Source of the DNA: Natrinema saccharevitans
GTDB lineage: Archaea > Halobacteriota > Halobacteria > Halobacteriales > Natrialbaceae
Length of the DNA: 64,000 bases
Direction of reading: 5' to 3'
Assembly: GCF_001953745.1 (NCBI RefSeq)
Contig: NZ_LWLN01000001.1
Location: 2,542,001-2,606,000, forward strand
A program made the position numbers and the translations under genes. The notes beneath the pieces are model-generated. The model saw only the letters and a list, made by a program, of their open reading frames with translations. It was not told where the DNA came from and did no database searches. How positions within the stretch are numbered: position 1 is the first letter of the stretch; each line of letters begins with the position of its first letter. Below, piece by piece: positions 25,081-32,914 of the stretch.

Positions 25081-25362
25081 CTACCGCTCCCTGACCGAAT
25101 TGGCGACGGTTTCGATCGACTCGATCTTTTCGGAGAGAGCGTCCAACTGCCACCGCTTGCTTGTTTCAGATCCAGTTGGCCAACAGGGCTATTGTCGTCT
25201 AATTCGAAGCCATGGATGGCGAGGCACGATTCAGTCGTTCCCGACAGAATCCGCCGACTCCGAGACAAGCGGCACCTCGCCGATGAGATCAGTCCGACGC
25301 CAATGGCCACATTGACAGCGATCTCAGAACCCACCGATTGATTCCCACCATCGAAAGGGGGC
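25081..25362 (-). pseudogene. Decayed gene with coiled-coil end
   Basis: The frame that ends at 25081 finishes with RWQLDALSEKIESIETVANS, a clear amphipathic coiled coil. A hydrophobic-looking stretch (SEIAVNVAIGVGLISS) sits in another frame upstream. No single intact frame connects them, so the gene looks frameshifted. Base composition is lower in GC than the neighbours. Family unknown. Confidence 0.4.
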
Positions 25363-25364
25363 TC

Positions 25365-25388
25365 AAACGCTGGCTCCCGCCAGCGTTT
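25365..25388 (-). terminator. Perfect hairpin in the AT-rich strip
   Basis: AAACGCTGGC and GCCAGCGTTT form a perfect ten-base stem with a four-base loop, 15 bases after the stop of the 31-residue frame. It could end the short transcript that starts near 25740. No long T run follows, so a terminator role is tentative. Confidence 0.4.
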
Positions 25389-25402
25389 CTCGAGGGACTG
25401 AT

Positions 25403-25498
25403 TCACTCTGTAGTGACGACGATCTCGTCTTCGATATCGAACGTCATCGCTCGCGTCGACAGCGTCTCGGCAATCTCCCGGCGCTGCTCGACAAACAT
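25403..25498 (-). CDS. 31-residue possible microprotein
   Basis: MFVEQRREIAETLSTRAMTF is followed by DIEDEIVVTTE. It starts 14 bases after the stop of the 75-residue gene on the same strand and is acidic and helical. It could be a real short gene or the front of a broken one. No family recognised. Confidence 0.35.
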   Translation of the reverse strand: MFVEQRREIAETLSTRAMTFDIEDEIVVTTE

Positions 25499-25512
25499 AA
25501 CAAAAACTACAC

Positions 25513-25740
25513 CTACTCCACGTCGATAGGTGGCTCGAATCCATCAGCAGAATCGAGTTCGTCAACTACTCTAAGCGCGTCGATACTCTGATACGAATCA
25601 AGATCATATGTCTCTCGAATTTTGTCGGCAAGAACCCATGCCCTTCTCGCTAATTCAGCATCAGTGTCTTGATGACGGTATGAAAACTCCGCCAAGGCCA
25701 CAGCGATCATTAGGTCATCACGGAGACGATCAATAGTCAT
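25513..25740 (-). CDS. Small hypothetical protein of a low-GC strip
   Basis: The 75-residue helical protein starts MTIDRLRDDLMIAVALAEFS and contains ELARRAWVLADKIRETYDLD. It is soluble, acidic and of unknown family. Codon use is much more AT-rich than in neighbouring genes, suggesting transfer. TATAAAT at 25764-25770 sits 26 bases before the ATG read from 25740, which decides that start over one 12 bases upstream. Confidence 0.6.
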   Translation of the reverse strand: MTIDRLRDDLMIAVALAEFSYRHQDTDAELARRAWVLADKIRETYDLDSYQSIDALRVVDELDSADGFEPPIDVE

Positions 25741-25763
25741 AGCTGTAAACATGTGAGACAGGG

Positions 25764-25770
25764 TATAAAT
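25764..25770 (-). promoter_or_regulatory. TATA box of the 75-residue gene
   Basis: ATTTATAC on the minus strand is centred 26 bases before the ATG read from 25740, the standard distance for a leaderless archaeal transcript. Confidence 0.55.
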
Positions 25771-26034
25771 AAATTCTCGTAGAGTAAGGTTTGAGAATCA
25801 CTTGTACATTCAAATCTGAAACTATATCCATCTATTGACTGTGAGACGATCAGATAGATAAATGTCTGAACACCTTTATTATATTCAGCTGGCATTTAAA
25901 CAACGACAGTGAGTAGAATGGCTGGGAGAACCTGCACTACGCGCAGAACCTCGGTCTGATTCGAATCTGCTTAGTTCCATTTACCCGCACCGCAGACTTG
26001 TTACTCCGTTCCTCGTGTTGCGGTGCGGGAAAAG
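25771..26034. other. AT-rich spacer and inverted repeat next to tRNA-Pro
   Basis: Bases 25771-25920 are the most AT-rich in the window and hold no gene. Bases 25984-25994 (CCCGCACCGCA) and 26019-26029 (TGCGGTGCGGG) form a perfect 11-bp inverted repeat just beyond the tRNA 3' end, which could end the tRNA transcript. A sequence at 25957-25970 contains GCAGATTCGAA on the minus strand, shared in part with the T-arm region of the tRNA. Confidence 0.5.
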
Positions 26035-26107
26035 TGGGCCGGCGCAGATTCGAACTGCGGTTACGGCCACCCGAAGGCCGAAGGATACCAAGCTACCCCA
26101 CCGGCCC
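26035..26107 (-). tRNA. tRNA-Pro (anticodon CGG)
   Basis: The 73-base gene folds completely. The acceptor stem is GGGCCGG with CCGGCCC. The anticodon stem is CGGCC with GGCCG and the loop is TTCGGGT, giving anticodon CGG. The T-arm is CGCAG, TTCGAAT, CTGCG, followed by discriminator A. CCA is not encoded. It reads the proline codon CCG. An AT-rich, decayed strip begins right after its 3' end. Confidence 0.95.
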
Positions 26108-26191
26108 GCATTCGAATCGTACGCGGCCGGGCGTTTAACGCTTGCGAAAGCCGCCGTCGGACCGCCCGAAGGGAGTCGGTCCCCGCGCGCC

Positions 26192-26794
26192 TCAGAACCG
26201 CCCGTAGCCGTCGGTGTCCAGATAGTGATGCGCGATCGTGATCGCCTGATCGGCGTGGAGGAGTTCGGGGCCGAGCCGCAGTCGCTGGTCCGCAACGTCC
26301 TCGAGCAGCGCCGCTTCGTCGGCGGTGAAGTCCCGATGGTCGGACAGTACGAAGATCCCGTCGGCGAGTCCCTCGGGGTCGACGTCGACGACCGCGTCGC
26401 CGTCCTCGTGGAGCTGGACCACCGGACCGTCGTCGGCGATCGCCTCGAGGGTCCCCTCGAATCCGCGCCGGTACAGCTCCACTCCGGGGCTCGGCTCGGC
26501 GGGAAGGGCACCGATGGCGTCCGCGCGATGCTCGAGGGCGTTGCGGACCAGCGCGGCTGTGCTGCGCTCGTCAGGGTTGAGCCGCTGCAGCTCGCGCCCG
26601 TCGAACGTGATCGTGAGTTCGTCCCGTGCGATCAGGTGGACGCGGACGGCCTCCCGGATGCCGTGGGAGGTGACGAACGCGGCGGTGATCGACCGACAGA
26701 GCGCGTCGAGGCGGCCGGCTCCGCCCGCGAGGTCGTCCAGCGAGAAGTCGGGCTCGGTCGGGACGTCGTGACCGAGCAACACGAACTGGCGCAT
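26192..26794 (-). CDS. trmY: tRNA (pseudouridine-54 N1)-methyltransferase TrmY
   Basis: The 200-residue SPOUT-class enzyme begins MRQFVLLGHDVPTEPDFSLD and has the C-terminal knot region GIFVLSDHRDFTADEAALLE. It uses S-adenosylmethionine to methylate pseudouridine 54 of archaeal tRNAs. Length and both ends match the family. Pus10 (29680), which makes pseudouridine at positions 54/55, is encoded 3 kb away, so two consecutive steps are encoded close together. Downstream, 85 bases separate it from the tRNA-Pro gene. Confidence 0.92.
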   Translation of the reverse strand: MRQFVLLGHDVPTEPDFSLDDLAGGAGRLDALCRSITAAFVTSHGIREAVRVHLIARDELTITFDGRELQRLNPDERSTAALVRNALEHRADAIGALPAEPSPGVELYRRGFEGTLEAIADDGPVVQLHEDGDAVVDVDPEGLADGIFVLSDHRDFTADEAALLEDVADQRLRLGPELLHADQAITIAHHYLDTDGYGRF

Positions 26795-26876
26795 ACCGGA
26801 GCGACGGGGACGAGCCGAATAGCTGCCACGATTCGCGACGGCTGGGTCGAGCCGGCGCGAGCGGTCGCGAACGCGC

Positions 26877-27428
26877 CTACGCGCTCGTCCACCGCTCGAG
26901 GGGGGTGACCACGAGCCCCAGTCCCGGCATGCCGTCGCGGTACCAGACGAGGGCCGCGACGGCGAAGAGGCCGAACTGGACCCACTCGAAGGTCCCCAGC
27001 TCGTAGTAGTTGAGGAACGCATCGAGGATGCCGGCGACCGGTTCCTCCGGCGGCGGCTCGAGGGCCGGCCACAGGAGGTAGGTCGCGCCGGAGACGTCAC
27101 CGCTCAGTACTGCCGGCGGAACGTCGGCCAGCAGGTGCGAGCCGTAGCCCGCGAGAAAGCCGCCGCCGAGCGGGCGACGGCGCAGCCGCGTCGCGACGGC
27201 CAGCACCGCCACCGCGAGGGCGGCGAGGGCGAACACCGAGTGCGAGAGGGTCCGCCCGCCGGGCAAGAGCCCGGCGTTCCACGCGAGGGGCTTGTCGATC
27301 AGGTCCGGCGTCTGCGAGCCGACCGCGAGAGCGATCGCCGGCAGGGCACGCGGCGGTCGACCGAACCGGCGGTGAACGACGGCGGTATACAGCAGGTAGG
27401 CGACGGCGAGGTGTCCCCAGGGCCACAT
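26877..27428 (-). CDS. YdjM/DUF457-type membrane metal-dependent hydrolase
   Basis: The 183-residue membrane protein begins MWPWGHLAVAYLLYTAVVHR. It has the conserved polar residues of the family in QTPDLIDKP, RTLSHSVF and GSHLLADVPP (His and Asp within helices). Four or five transmembrane segments are likely. The family is annotated as an inner-membrane metal hydrolase, but no substrate is firmly known. Confidence 0.82.
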   Translation of the reverse strand: MWPWGHLAVAYLLYTAVVHRRFGRPPRALPAIALAVGSQTPDLIDKPLAWNAGLLPGGRTLSHSVFALAALAVAVLAVATRLRRRPLGGGFLAGYGSHLLADVPPAVLSGDVSGATYLLWPALEPPPEEPVAGILDAFLNYYELGTFEWVQFGLFAVAALVWYRDGMPGLGLVVTPLERWTSA

Positions 27429-27533
27429 CCTGCGGGTTTACTCCGGAAACCGGCATAGGCGCTTCGACTCGCCGCCGTCGGGCTGCATAGGCATGGCCAA
27501 CCGTTTCCCCCGTCTCGAGTATGGGGTGCGTAT

Positions 27534-27710
27534 ATGGCGAAATCAGAGTCGTCGCAGTCCGGCGGTAGTCGGCAGTTGCTCGCGATCCTCGAGGGGCGGC
27601 CCTGTCCGGACTGCGTCGACGGCGAACTCGAGCGGGACAGCTACAAGGACAAGCGAGCGGTCGTCTGTGACAGCTGTGGCACGCCGCGGGCGCAGGTCTG
27701 GACGGGCTAG
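27534..27710 (+). CDS. HVO_A0556-type small zinc finger protein
   Basis: The 58-residue protein has CPDC and CDSCG pairs around an acidic/basic middle (GELERDSYKDKRAVV) and ends AQVWTG. It matches the haloarchaeal HVO_A0556 zinc finger family as I recall it. Too short for most gene finders. Function unknown. Confidence 0.78.
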   Translation: MAKSESSQSGGSRQLLAILEGRPCPDCVDGELERDSYKDKRAVVCDSCGTPRAQVWTG

Positions 27711-27740
27711 GCCGTGCGAACCGGCCCGGCCGGGACCGGC

Positions 27741-27929
27741 TCACCGCGAGCGCGAGCCGGGGTAGTCGTGGCCGACGACGAGCGCGAGCGCGTGGACCGC
27801 GATGAGCCCGAGGAACATCGTGAGTCGGCCGAACGAGTCGATCCCAGCGACGATGACGGGGACGTAGACGATCGGGAGCAGGGTCCCGAGCCAGAAGCCC
27901 GCCGCGGTAACGGAGCTGTGCAGATGCAT
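27741..27929 (-). CDS. Small two-helix membrane protein
   Basis: The 62-residue protein starts MHLHSSVTAAGFWLGTLLPI and has hydrophobic segments at about 8-30 and 36-54, ending in a charged tail. Eight bases separate it from the stop of the upstream DUF7511-like gene, so the two form an operon. A GTG six bases earlier is an alternative start. Function unknown. Confidence 0.6.
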   Translation of the reverse strand: MHLHSSVTAAGFWLGTLLPIVYVPVIVAGIDSFGRLTMFLGLIAVHALALVVGHDYPGSRSR

Positions 27930-27937
27930 CGGCACGA

Positions 27938-28129
27938 TCAGCGCATCGTTTCGAGGTCGACGAACCCCGCTTCGTGGGCGGATATCCAGGTCGTCGTCAA
28001 CACGCTACCGCTGGCGTGACGCGGGAAGATGGCACACTCGTCGGGCGCGTCGTCGTTTTCGACGGTGACGTGTTCGAGTTCGACGGGCGGTTCCTCGCTG
28101 TCGGAGCGGTGGACATCGGCGTCGGTCAT
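27938..28129 (-). CDS. Small haloarchaeal protein, DUF7511-like paralog
   Basis: The 63-residue protein has the core LEHVTVENDDAPDECAIFPR and ends AGFVDLETMR. It aligns along its length with the product at 20846-21073 (conserved D.C...PR, a Trp or Ala near the middle and VDLE..R). Function unknown; first gene of a two-gene operon. Confidence 0.7.
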   Translation of the reverse strand: MTDADVHRSDSEEPPVELEHVTVENDDAPDECAIFPRHASGSVLTTTWISAHEAGFVDLETMR

Positions 28130-28409
28130 TCGGGATCAGGCGACGGGTACGCGCGCCGATGGCTCCTATCCGATCCCCTACTATTGTTATCGAGTGTGTA
28201 ACGCCTCGAACTCGGGCGATAGCGTTCGGTTCACCCGATTGTAGATCGTTCACTGCCGCGAAACCGACCGCAACGAGGGCTGACGTGTACGACGCTGCTA
28301 TGGCACGAACTCCGGACAGTCACCGCCGTCTCAACGCAATAAGAGGTTGTTTCCGCCGATCGCGCGCCGTCGAACGGCCGCGGGGACGCCGCGACTCCGA
28401 CGGCCGGGC

Positions 28410-29525
28410 CTACGCGGAGGCGGGCTCCGGCCGGGCGTCGAGCGTGAGTCGCGTTGTCTCGGTGCGCCCGTTCCGGCGGAACCGCACCTCGAGGGTCTCG
28501 CCGGGGCTGGTCTCGAGCGCGAGATACGTCGAGAGGGCGTGGCGGTCGGGGATCGGCGTTCCGTCGAACGCGCGGATCACGTCGCCGCCGACGGGGATGG
28601 CCTCGCCGCGGCGCTCGACGGTCCCCGTGGCCGGCTCGAGGACGCCGTCGGCCGCCGAGCCGTCGACGACGGCGGTGACGAGGACGCCGCTGGCCTCCTC
28701 GAGGTCGTTTTCCTCGGCGACGAGCCGGTCGACGGATCGGAGCCCGATTCCCGTGTAGGAGTGATCGTAGGAGCCGTCCGCAAGCAGCGACGGAACCACG
28801 CGCTCGGTGAGCGCGGCGGAGATGGCGAAGCCGATGTTGTCGCCGCCGCCGGAGTTGACGACGCCGACGACCTCGCCGTCGAGGTTCGCGAGCGGCCCGC
28901 CGCTGTTGCCGGGATTGACCGCGGCGTCGGTCTGGACGACGTTCGGGAACGAGAACTCCCGCTGCGGGACGTCCAGCGTCCGATCGACGCCGCTGACGAT
29001 CCCCGCGGACATCGACCCCTCGAGGCCGTAGGGGTTACCGACCGCGGCCACCTGCTGGCCGACGACGGGCCGGTCGTCGGTCAGCGACAGCGGCGTCGCC
29101 GAGTCGGGGACGTAGTCGACCTCGAGGACGGCCAGGTCGCTGTGGTAGTCGCTCCCGACGAGCGTGGTACCGGCCCAGTCGCCGGTGACGTACTGGAGGT
29201 CAGCGTCCTCGGCACCGGCGACGACGTGGTGGTTGGTGACGACGTGGTCCGCGTCGTAGAGAAAGCCCGATCCCTGGCCCCGTCCCCGTTCGCCCGTCGA
29301 CGGGTCCTCGACGCCGAAGGCACGGACCTGCGTCACCGATTCGATGATCGCATCGTAGAGGTCGGTAAACGCCGAGCCGTCGGCGATGTTCTCCCGATCG
29401 ATGTCGTACGAGGAAGCCCCCTCGATAGAACTGTCGGCACGGGGTTCGGCACAGCCGGCGACCGCGGCGATCCCCGCACTCGCGGCCGCGAGAAAGGAGC
29501 GTCGATTCAGTCGGGAATCGTCCAT
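28410..29525 (-). CDS. HtrA/DegP-like trypsin-type serine protease, lipid-anchored
   Basis: The 371-residue protein has a twin-arginine signal (LNRRSFLAAASAG) and lipobox AVAGC, so it is exported and anchored outside the membrane. The protease domain (about 60-250) has the triad His in VTNHHVVAG, Asp in YHSDLAVLEVD and Ser in NPGNSGGPL. A PDZ domain follows (about 260-365, with GGDVIRAFDGTPI). Family members degrade or refold damaged extracytoplasmic proteins. The start at 29525 puts the Tat motif at its usual distance. It is divergent from pus10. Confidence 0.92.
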   Translation of the reverse strand: MDDSRLNRRSFLAAASAGIAAVAGCAEPRADSSIEGASSYDIDRENIADGSAFTDLYDAIIESVTQVRAFGVEDPSTGERGRGQGSGFLYDADHVVTNHHVVAGAEDADLQYVTGDWAGTTLVGSDYHSDLAVLEVDYVPDSATPLSLTDDRPVVGQQVAAVGNPYGLEGSMSAGIVSGVDRTLDVPQREFSFPNVVQTDAAVNPGNSGGPLANLDGEVVGVVNSGGGDNIGFAISAALTERVVPSLLADGSYDHSYTGIGLRSVDRLVAEENDLEEASGVLVTAVVDGSAADGVLEPATGTVERRGEAIPVGGDVIRAFDGTPIPDRHALSTYLALETSPGETLEVRFRRNGRTETTRLTLDARPEPASA

Positions 29526-29679
29526 GTCGGGGACTTGGACCCGACCCATTTCAACACCGGGGCTAGCGATCCGCGCGTTCGAGCGACGGCTCCGACCGGG
29601 TCGTCGTGATTACCGCCGACGCCGTCGTCGGCCCCGCGAAGGGAAAACGTGTTACCCGCGGCTCCCCGAGTCCCGAGAC

Positions 29680-31053
29680 ATGATCACGGAAGACGCCCGC
29701 GCGCTGCTGTCGACGGGTGCCGTCTGCGACTCCTGTCTCGGGCGGCCATTCGCCGATCGCAGTTTCGGGCTGACCAACGCCGAACGCGGCCGGGCGCTGC
29801 GGACGACGATCGCGCTAGAAGACGACGAGGACTTCGAGCCGACCGACCCGGCGGACTGCTGGGTCTGTGAGGGCTACTGCGGCGCGTTCGACGCCGTCGC
29901 CGAGACGATCGCCGACGCCCTCGAGGGAACCGAGTTCGCCACCTACCAGGTCGGGACCCGCGTCCCGCCGCTGGTCGAGGAGAACGAACGCCTGCTCCGG
30001 GAGGACGCCGGCCTCGAGCCCGACGCCGGCGAGTCGATGAAACGCGAGATGAACCGCGAAGTCGGCCGGCGCGTCGGCGCGACGACCGGCACAGAGGTCG
30101 ACTTCGACCGCCCGGACGTCCTCGCGATCGTCGATCTCGAGGGGTTCGACCCGCTCGAAGCGCTCGAGTCGGACACCGTCACGAGCCACGCGGTCGACGT
30201 CCAGATCAACCCCGCGTTCGTCTACGGCCGCTACCGCAAGCTCGAGCGGGACATCCCCCAGACCGAGTGGCCCTGCCGGGAGTGTGGCGGCAGCGGCGTC
30301 CAGCTGGGCGACGACGGCGAGGAGCCCTGTGACTACTGCGGCGGCTCGGGCTACATGTACGACACCAGCGTCGAACAGGTCGTCCGTCCCCACGTCGTCG
30401 ACGCCATGGAGGGCGACGAGGGCACCTTCCACGGCGCGGGACGGGAAGACGTCGACGCCCGCATGCTCGAGGAGGGTCGGCCGTTCGTCCTCGAGGTGAA
30501 ACGCCCCGCGGTGCGCGACCCCGACCCGGCCGAACTCGAGGCCGAGATCAACGACGCCGCCGACGGCGCGGTCGAGGTCGACGGCCTGCGGCTGGCGACC
30601 TACGAGATGGTCGAGCGCGTCAAGGAACACGACGCGAGCAAGCGCTACCGCGCCGACGTCGCGTTCGCCGAGCCGGTCGACGAGGACGCCTTCGAGACCG
30701 CCCTCGCCGAACTCGAGGGGACGACCGTCGAGCAGTACACGCCCGAGCGGGTCGACCACCGCCGGGCGGGGCTGACCCGCGAGCGGACCGTCTACGCCAT
30801 CGACGGCGACCTGCGATCCCCGACCGAGGCGGAGGTGCGACTCCACGGCGAGGGCGGGCTCTACGTGAAGGAACTGATCAGCAGCGACGGCGGCCGGACC
30901 GTGCCCAGCCTCGCGGGCCTGCTCGAGACCGACGCCGAGGTGACGGCGCTTGACGTGACCGGCGTCGAAGGGGAAACCGAACCGTTCGAGCACGAGGCGT
31001 ACTTCCTGGACGAGCCGCGCGACGGCACCGAGACGGCGGCGGGAGACGCCTGA
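29680..31053 (+). CDS. pus10: tRNA pseudouridine synthase Pus10
   Basis: The 457-residue enzyme makes pseudouridine at tRNA positions 54 and 55. The N-terminal part has zinc-type pairs CDSCLGRP and CWVCEGYC and a THUMP-like region. A second ribbon near 200 has CRECGGSG and CDYCGGSG. The catalytic Asp lies in GAGREDVDARML at about 250, followed by RPFVLEVKRP. The C-terminus holds KELISSDGGRTVPSLAGLL. Length is typical. A short frame extension upstream is not used because family similarity begins at MITEDAR. Confidence 0.93.
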   Translation: MITEDARALLSTGAVCDSCLGRPFADRSFGLTNAERGRALRTTIALEDDEDFEPTDPADCWVCEGYCGAFDAVAETIADALEGTEFATYQVGTRVPPLVEENERLLREDAGLEPDAGESMKREMNREVGRRVGATTGTEVDFDRPDVLAIVDLEGFDPLEALESDTVTSHAVDVQINPAFVYGRYRKLERDIPQTEWPCRECGGSGVQLGDDGEEPCDYCGGSGYMYDTSVEQVVRPHVVDAMEGDEGTFHGAGREDVDARMLEEGRPFVLEVKRPAVRDPDPAELEAEINDAADGAVEVDGLRLATYEMVERVKEHDASKRYRADVAFAEPVDEDAFETALAELEGTTVEQYTPERVDHRRAGLTRERTVYAIDGDLRSPTEAEVRLHGEGGLYVKELISSDGGRTVPSLAGLLETDAEVTALDVTGVEGETEPFEHEAYFLDEPRDGTETAAGDA

Positions 31054-31094
31054 GACGCGACGGCTCGAGCGCTCGACGCCGCTGTACGCCGCGA

Positions 31095-31394
31095 TTAGCG
31101 TTCGGGGACGCCGTCGACGGACGCCGACTCGAGTTGTCCCTTGAGGAGCCGGAAGTCGGCCGCGCGCCGCGTTCCGACCAGAGCGGTCAGTTCCTCGAAC
31201 GTGATCTCGTCGTCGTAGTAGGCCGCGGCGACCTCCCCTTCGAGCGGCCCCTCCCGCGCGTTCTCTACGTAGTCCCGAAGCGCGGCGACGAGCAGTTCGG
31301 ACCGGCTCGTCCCGAGCGCGGTCGCGAGAACGTCGGCCCGCTCGAGGAGCCGGTCGGGCGCGTCGACCTCGATTCCCTCGCTGTCGGATTGCAC
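31095..31394 (-). CDS. Ribbon-helix-helix/UPF0175-like small protein
   Basis: The 99-residue protein starts at a GTG with GATATTTGTCC 27 bases before it. The front (GIEVDAPDRLLERADVLATA, then GTSRSELLVAALRDYVENA) looks like a ribbon-helix-helix DNA-binding unit. The rear (YYDDEITFEELTALVG, then RRAADFRLLKGQL) resembles UPF0175-type antitoxin-like proteins. No toxin gene is adjacent, so it may be an orphan antitoxin or simple regulator. Confidence 0.65.
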   Translation of the reverse strand: MQSDSEGIEVDAPDRLLERADVLATALGTSRSELLVAALRDYVENAREGPLEGEVAAAYYDDEITFEELTALVGTRRAADFRLLKGQLESASVDGVPER

Positions 31395-31500
31395 GACGCG
31401 CCGGTTTCGAGTCCACGGACAAATATCGTGCGACACGCGACGCGGCGAGTCGGGGACCGACAACGCAACGATTTAGCGCCCGGCGACGGATCCACGTCGT

Positions 31501-32169
31501 ATGCCATTCGGCGTCGACGAGGCCGGCAAGGGCCCCGCGCTGGGATCGATGTTCGCCGCGGCCGTCCACTGCGAAGCGCCCGACGACCTCCCCGACGGGA
31601 TCAGGGACTCGAAGCGGCTCTCGCCCGAGCGCCGCGAGGAACTGGCGGCGACCCTGCGCGGCGACGACCGTATCGCGGTCGGCGTCGCCGAGATCACGCC
31701 GGCGCGGATCGACGACCCCGAGACCGACATGAACTCGCTGGCGGTCGCGGCCCACGCCGACGCCATCGAGGCCGCGCTCGCCGACCGCGAGCGCGACGCC
31801 TCGGGCGAGCCGTTCTCGGGGCTCTGTGACGCCTGCGACACCGACGCCGATCGGTTCGCTCGGCGGGTCGCCGACGCCTGCTCGCTCGAGGCCCTCGCCG
31901 TCGACGCGCGCCACGGGGCCGACGACGAGTCGCCGCTGGTCGGCGCGGCCAGCGTCGTCGCCAAGGTCGAACGCGACGCCCACGTCGCCGCGCTGGCCGA
32001 CGAGTACGGCCCGATCGGCAGCGGCTACCCGGGCGATTCGACGACCCGCGAGTTCCTCGCGACGTACGTCGACGACCACGGCGAGCTGCCGCCGTTCGCG
32101 CGCGCGTCGTGGGCCACCTGCGAGGACCTCCTCGCGGACGCCGAACAGACCGGGCTCGAGCAGTTCTAG
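31501..32169 (+). CDS. rnhB: Ribonuclease HII
   Basis: The 222-residue enzyme removes RNA from RNA/DNA hybrids and misplaced ribonucleotides. Catalytic acids are visible in MPFGVDEAGKGPALG (Asp and Glu), in RDSKRLSPERR and in LAVDARHGADD. The C-terminal part has ASVVAKVERDAHV and GSGYPGDSTTREFL, as in archaeal RNase HII. GATTTAGCG lies at the leaderless distance before the ATG. It is divergent from the small RHH-like gene. Confidence 0.94.
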   Translation: MPFGVDEAGKGPALGSMFAAAVHCEAPDDLPDGIRDSKRLSPERREELAATLRGDDRIAVGVAEITPARIDDPETDMNSLAVAAHADAIEAALADRERDASGEPFSGLCDACDTDADRFARRVADACSLEALAVDARHGADDESPLVGAASVVAKVERDAHVAALADEYGPIGSGYPGDSTTREFLATYVDDHGELPPFARASWATCEDLLADAEQTGLEQF

Positions 32170-32539
32170 CGGGTCCGGTACGGACTGCGCGCAGACAGCA
32201 CGGTCGAGGTCTGTCTCGTCCTGAATTGATCTCCCGATGTGCGGTGGCACGCGCTGTCGGTCGGCCGAACGACAGTGAGGACGCCCGACGATACTGTGTG
32301 AGGGATGAGCGAGGACGTAGTCCGAGCGTTAGCGCGGAACCTCCGTTCCGCGAACCATCCGAACGGGGCTTCGCCCCGTGAGGAGAAATCGGCTGGGGAG
32401 GGCGTGGCTATTCAGTGTTGCCACGATAGCAGAGCGCTTCCGCTGTATATCCTTCCACCCCTCGACACGATAAGTTCACGACTGATAACTGCGGAGCTCC
32501 GCCCGAACGGTATCAGCACTAATTCGTCCGGAACAGTCG
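32170..32539. other. 370-base gap with a run of small hairpins
   Basis: No gene seen. Bases 32333-32352 form a perfect 8-bp hairpin (CGCGGAAC, loop CTCC, GTTCCGCG). Bases 32363-32379 form a 7-bp hairpin (ACGGGGC, loop TTC, GCCCCGT). They are followed by GAAATCGGCTGGGGAGG. I recall similar hairpin-and-phrase mosaics scattered in haloarchaeal intergenic regions. Their origin is unclear. Confidence 0.5.
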
Positions 32540-32890
32540 TCACCGAGACCGCCAGACCACGTAGACGTAGCAGCCGACGCCGAGAAAGACCAGCAGCGAG
32601 GAGAGCGTCTCGAGGGCGCTCGAGCGCGCGAGGACGGCCGCGATGTTCAACAGGCCGCCCGCGACGAGACTGCCCGCACCCACGCTCAGTACCGATCTCG
32701 GTCCCGCCGTCGACCGCTGCCCGTACAGCATCACCCCCACGGCGATCGCGATGACGCCGAAACCGAGTTCCGTGAGCGTCACCGCCCGCGGGTCGTTCGT
32801 GGCCGTCGCGTAGGCGAAGACGGCGAAGTAGCTCAGAATCATGGCGGTGACCGCTCGAGAGCGGGCCGGTGAGCCGGCGTGCAGGTCCAT
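32540..32890 (-). CDS. Four-helix membrane protein, unknown
   Basis: The 116-residue protein has four hydrophobic segments (about 14-31, 40-58, 66-85, 92-111) and ends in the basic tail YVVWRSR. It lies 24 bases after the stop of the CPBP protease gene on the same strand, so it may be the third gene of a lonB operon. No family recognised. Confidence 0.62.
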   Translation of the reverse strand: MDLHAGSPARSRAVTAMILSYFAVFAYATATNDPRAVTLTELGFGVIAIAVGVMLYGQRSTAGPRSVLSVGAGSLVAGGLLNIAAVLARSSALETLSSLLVFLGVGCYVYVVWRSR

Positions 32891-32914
32891 GTCCGGTCGA
32901 GGGACTCCCCGCCC

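Noticed and set aside
25940-25980. A second tRNA fragment left of tRNA-Pro
   Set aside because: Only an 11-base T-arm-like phrase is shared, with no stem partners, so it cannot be called a tRNA or a firm attachment site.
28130-28409. Possible small gene between the DUF7511-like and protease genes
   Set aside because: Frames here are short and uncharacteristic; I see nothing beyond promoter-like AT-rich bases near 28180-28200.
31095-31394. Antitoxin half of a toxin-antitoxin pair
   Set aside because: No toxin-like gene lies on either side, since its neighbours are pus10 and rnhB, so only a ribbon-helix-helix-like protein is reported.
29815-32250. An open frame of 811 codons on the minus strand across pus10 and rnhB
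   Set aside because: It is antisense to two well-supported genes. High GC removes stop codons from the opposite strand, and the product shows no domain and the skewed composition typical of such shadows.
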